A DNA stretch of 34,872 nucleotides from a virus: IMG/VR virus record IMGVR_UViG_3300030388_001086, positions 1 through 34,872 of that record; one strand, written 5' to 3'. The position numbers and the translations under genes are program-made. Numbering within the stretch: position 1 is the first letter of the stretch; every line of letters starts with the position of its first letter. This document shows, in pieces, positions 33,696 to 34,872 of the stretch. Under the pieces are notes generated by a model. It was not told where the DNA came from and made no database searches. It saw only the letters and a program-made list of their open reading frames with translations.

Positions 33696-34872
33696 TGCCT
33701 TTAATTTTAAATATAACCCTTACATCTAAAGATTCTCCTACGGTTAATTTAACTGTTTCAGATGAAGCTCAAGCTATTATATTGGGTTCTACTTCTAACG
33801 CACCTTTAATTACTTCAGTAGTTACTGGTTCGCCTGGAGAAAGAGGTTTATCTGGAACTGCATCAATAGACGATGGTAGCATAACAACTGCAAAATTACA
33901 AAACTCTAGTGTAACAAATAGCAAAATAGCCGACAACGCAGTATTTGGTGCAAAAATAGTAAACAGTTCTATAATCAGTTCAAAAATTGCTAACAATGCA
34001 ATAATATCTAGTAAAATTGCTGACAACGCTATAACTGCTGCTAAAATAGCTCCTGGAGCAATTACATTAGAACTTATAGATATATTCGCAGATGGAGCTA
34101 TTAAGCCTGACAAACTAAAGCCTGGTAGTTTAGTAGAGGCAAACTTTGCAAATTCTTCTGTAACTACATCAAAAATAGCAAACGCTGCTATTACTGCTGT
34201 AAAGTTAGCAGACAGAACTTTAACTGGTTCTAAAATACAACAAAACGTAGTTTTAGATGGAGCAAAAATTAATGGTGCTTTTCAATTACTTGGAAGTAGT
34301 CCTGCTTATTTACTAGGACCAACGGAAGATGACCTTCATATACAATCAGAAGCTGGTTTAGTTTTTAGAATAGATAGCGATAACGACAGTGTAAATAATT
34401 TCTTATTTAAGAATGGAGCAGGTGCAACTATATTTACTTTAGACGAGGCTGGAAACGCAACGTTTACAGGAAATATAATTACTACAGGAAATAGTACGGT
34501 AGATGGGGTAGATGTAAGTACTCTACCTACATCAGACACAAATACTCAGCTACCTTTATTGGATGAAGACAACATGGCTAGTAATAGTTCATCATCTGTA
34601 CCTTCACAACAATCTGTAAAAGCGTATGTAGACGGTAAAACATATATAAGTACATCACAAGCATCTGCTATTACAGCTAACACATCTAAAGCTACAAATG
34701 TAACTACCAATTTAGGTATAACAACAAGCACAACGACAGTGATAGTGACTAGCTCTGATGGTAATAACGCTACTGTACCTGTAGCTACTACTAGCATAGG
34801 TGGTGTTATGTCTAAAGCTATTTTTGACCAACACACTGCTAATGTTGCAAAGAATACAAATGTAGTTACTAA
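33695..34872 (+). CDS. Tail fibre with decapeptide repeats (partial, runs off the window)
   Basis: Open from the TAATG-coupled ATG to the window end (392 complete codons). Parts in order: a short beta N-terminus; a collagen-like GSPGERGLSG (45-54); six decapeptide repeats of the form h-x-x-S/A-K-I-A-x-N-A at 63-122; a spacer; four more at 156-195; a beta region (HIQSEAGLVFRIDSD...); then DEDNMASNSSSSVPSQQSVK...YVDG, a module common in marine phage tail fibres near trimerisation or attachment regions; and a Thr-rich stretch. The repeat rod is predicted to form a trimeric fibre shaft. The receptor-binding tip is beyond the window. Confidence 0.7.
   Translation, partial: MPLILNITLTSKDSPTVNLTVSDEAQAIILGSTSNAPLITSVVTGSPGERGLSGTASIDDGSITTAKLQNSSVTNSKIADNAVFGAKIVNSSIISSKIANNAIISSKIADNAITAAKIAPGAITLELIDIFADGAIKPDKLKPGSLVEANFANSSVTTSKIANAAITAVKLADRTLTGSKIQQNVVLDGAKINGAFQLLGSSPAYLLGPTEDDLHIQSEAGLVFRIDSDNDSVNNFLFKNGAGATIFTLDEAGNATFTGNIITTGNSTVDGVDVSTLPTSDTNTQLPLLDEDNMASNSSSSVPSQQSVKAYVDGKTYISTSQASAITANTSKATNVTTNLGITTSTTTVIVTSSDGNNATVPVATTSIGGVMSKAIFDQHTANVAKNTNVVT
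33881..34060 (+). repeat. Six tandem decapeptide-coding repeats in fibre shaft
   Basis: Six consecutive 30-nt units encode variants of VTNSKIADNA (fibre residues 63-122), each with Lys-Ile/Leu at positions 5-6 and mostly Ala or Ser at position 10. DNA identity between units is loose, showing protein-level rather than recent DNA-level repetition. Four further units follow after a spacer at 34160-34279. Confidence 0.7.

Noticed and set aside
1-34872. Alternative genetic code, since no gene here ends in TGA
   Set aside because: All supported genes are open under the standard bacterial code, two end in TAG (731 and 33145), Trp is written TGG at recognised motifs, and low GC alone can explain the TAA preference.
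1-34872. tRNA genes, CRISPR arrays, insertion sequences, attachment sites
   Set aside because: Nearly all bases are coding, the largest gap is 89 nt, and no cloverleaf, spaced direct repeats or transposase motifs were seen.

Overview
The window is a compact, AT-rich stretch of a tailed-phage genome (roughly two thirds A+T by eye) with every supported gene on the + strand. Genes are separated by 0 to 4 nt or overlap by 1 nt in most places. No tRNA, CRISPR, insertion sequence, integrase or replication gene is visible. The order (small post-capsid protein, connector/ring-like proteins, a very large tail protein, a run of large charged cargo-type proteins, a giant protein with an RNA-polymerase-type DxDGD motif, then fibre genes) fits a crAss-like podovirus (Crassvirales or a close relative). 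The two candidate promoters contain the Bacteroidota -7 box (TAnnTTTG), Shine-Dalgarno sites are not evident, and fibre proteins carry repeat types seen in secreted Flavobacteriia proteins. A phage of a marine or aquatic Bacteroidota host is therefore the best inference. Portal, terminase and major capsid genes are not inside the window, so family placement rests on gene order and motif recognition.

Layout. (1) 1-53: a strong C(UUCG)G terminator, presumably closing an upstream capsid transcript. (2) 54-3129: five small genes; those at 735, 1445 and 2488 look like connector/ring (tail tubular) proteins, and a second strong terminator hairpin sits at 1392-1433. (3) 3129-7994: a 1621-residue tail stabilisation/muzzle-like protein. 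(4) 7994-25385: four genes that look like ejected virion cargo: a glycine-zipper protein, a protein with an N-terminal GH73-like glucosaminidase, an unrecognised 621-residue protein, and a 3925-residue polyvalent protein. The last carries hydrophobic glycine-rich segments, an HExxH metallopeptidase motif, two-barrel RNA polymerase signatures (K1864/K1911 and D2237-x-D-x-D2241) and a C-terminal module typical of large polyvalent phage proteins. (5) 25386-34872: adhesion genes in two similar cassettes. Each has a -7 box, a small beta-rich adaptor with the same N-terminal motif, and a fibre-like gene joined by a TAATG stop-start overlap. Between them lie a 1394-residue and a 242-residue gene separated by one in-frame stop, plus a 509-residue protein with a duplicated GWN repeat. 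The last gene is a fibre with decapeptide repeats that runs off the window.

How it works together (inference): the connector and muzzle proteins form the short tail. The cargo proteins travel in the virion and are ejected with the DNA; the glucosaminidase opens peptidoglycan, hydrophobic segments assist membrane passage, and the RNAP-like giant begins early transcription. The adaptor and fibre cassettes set host specificity.
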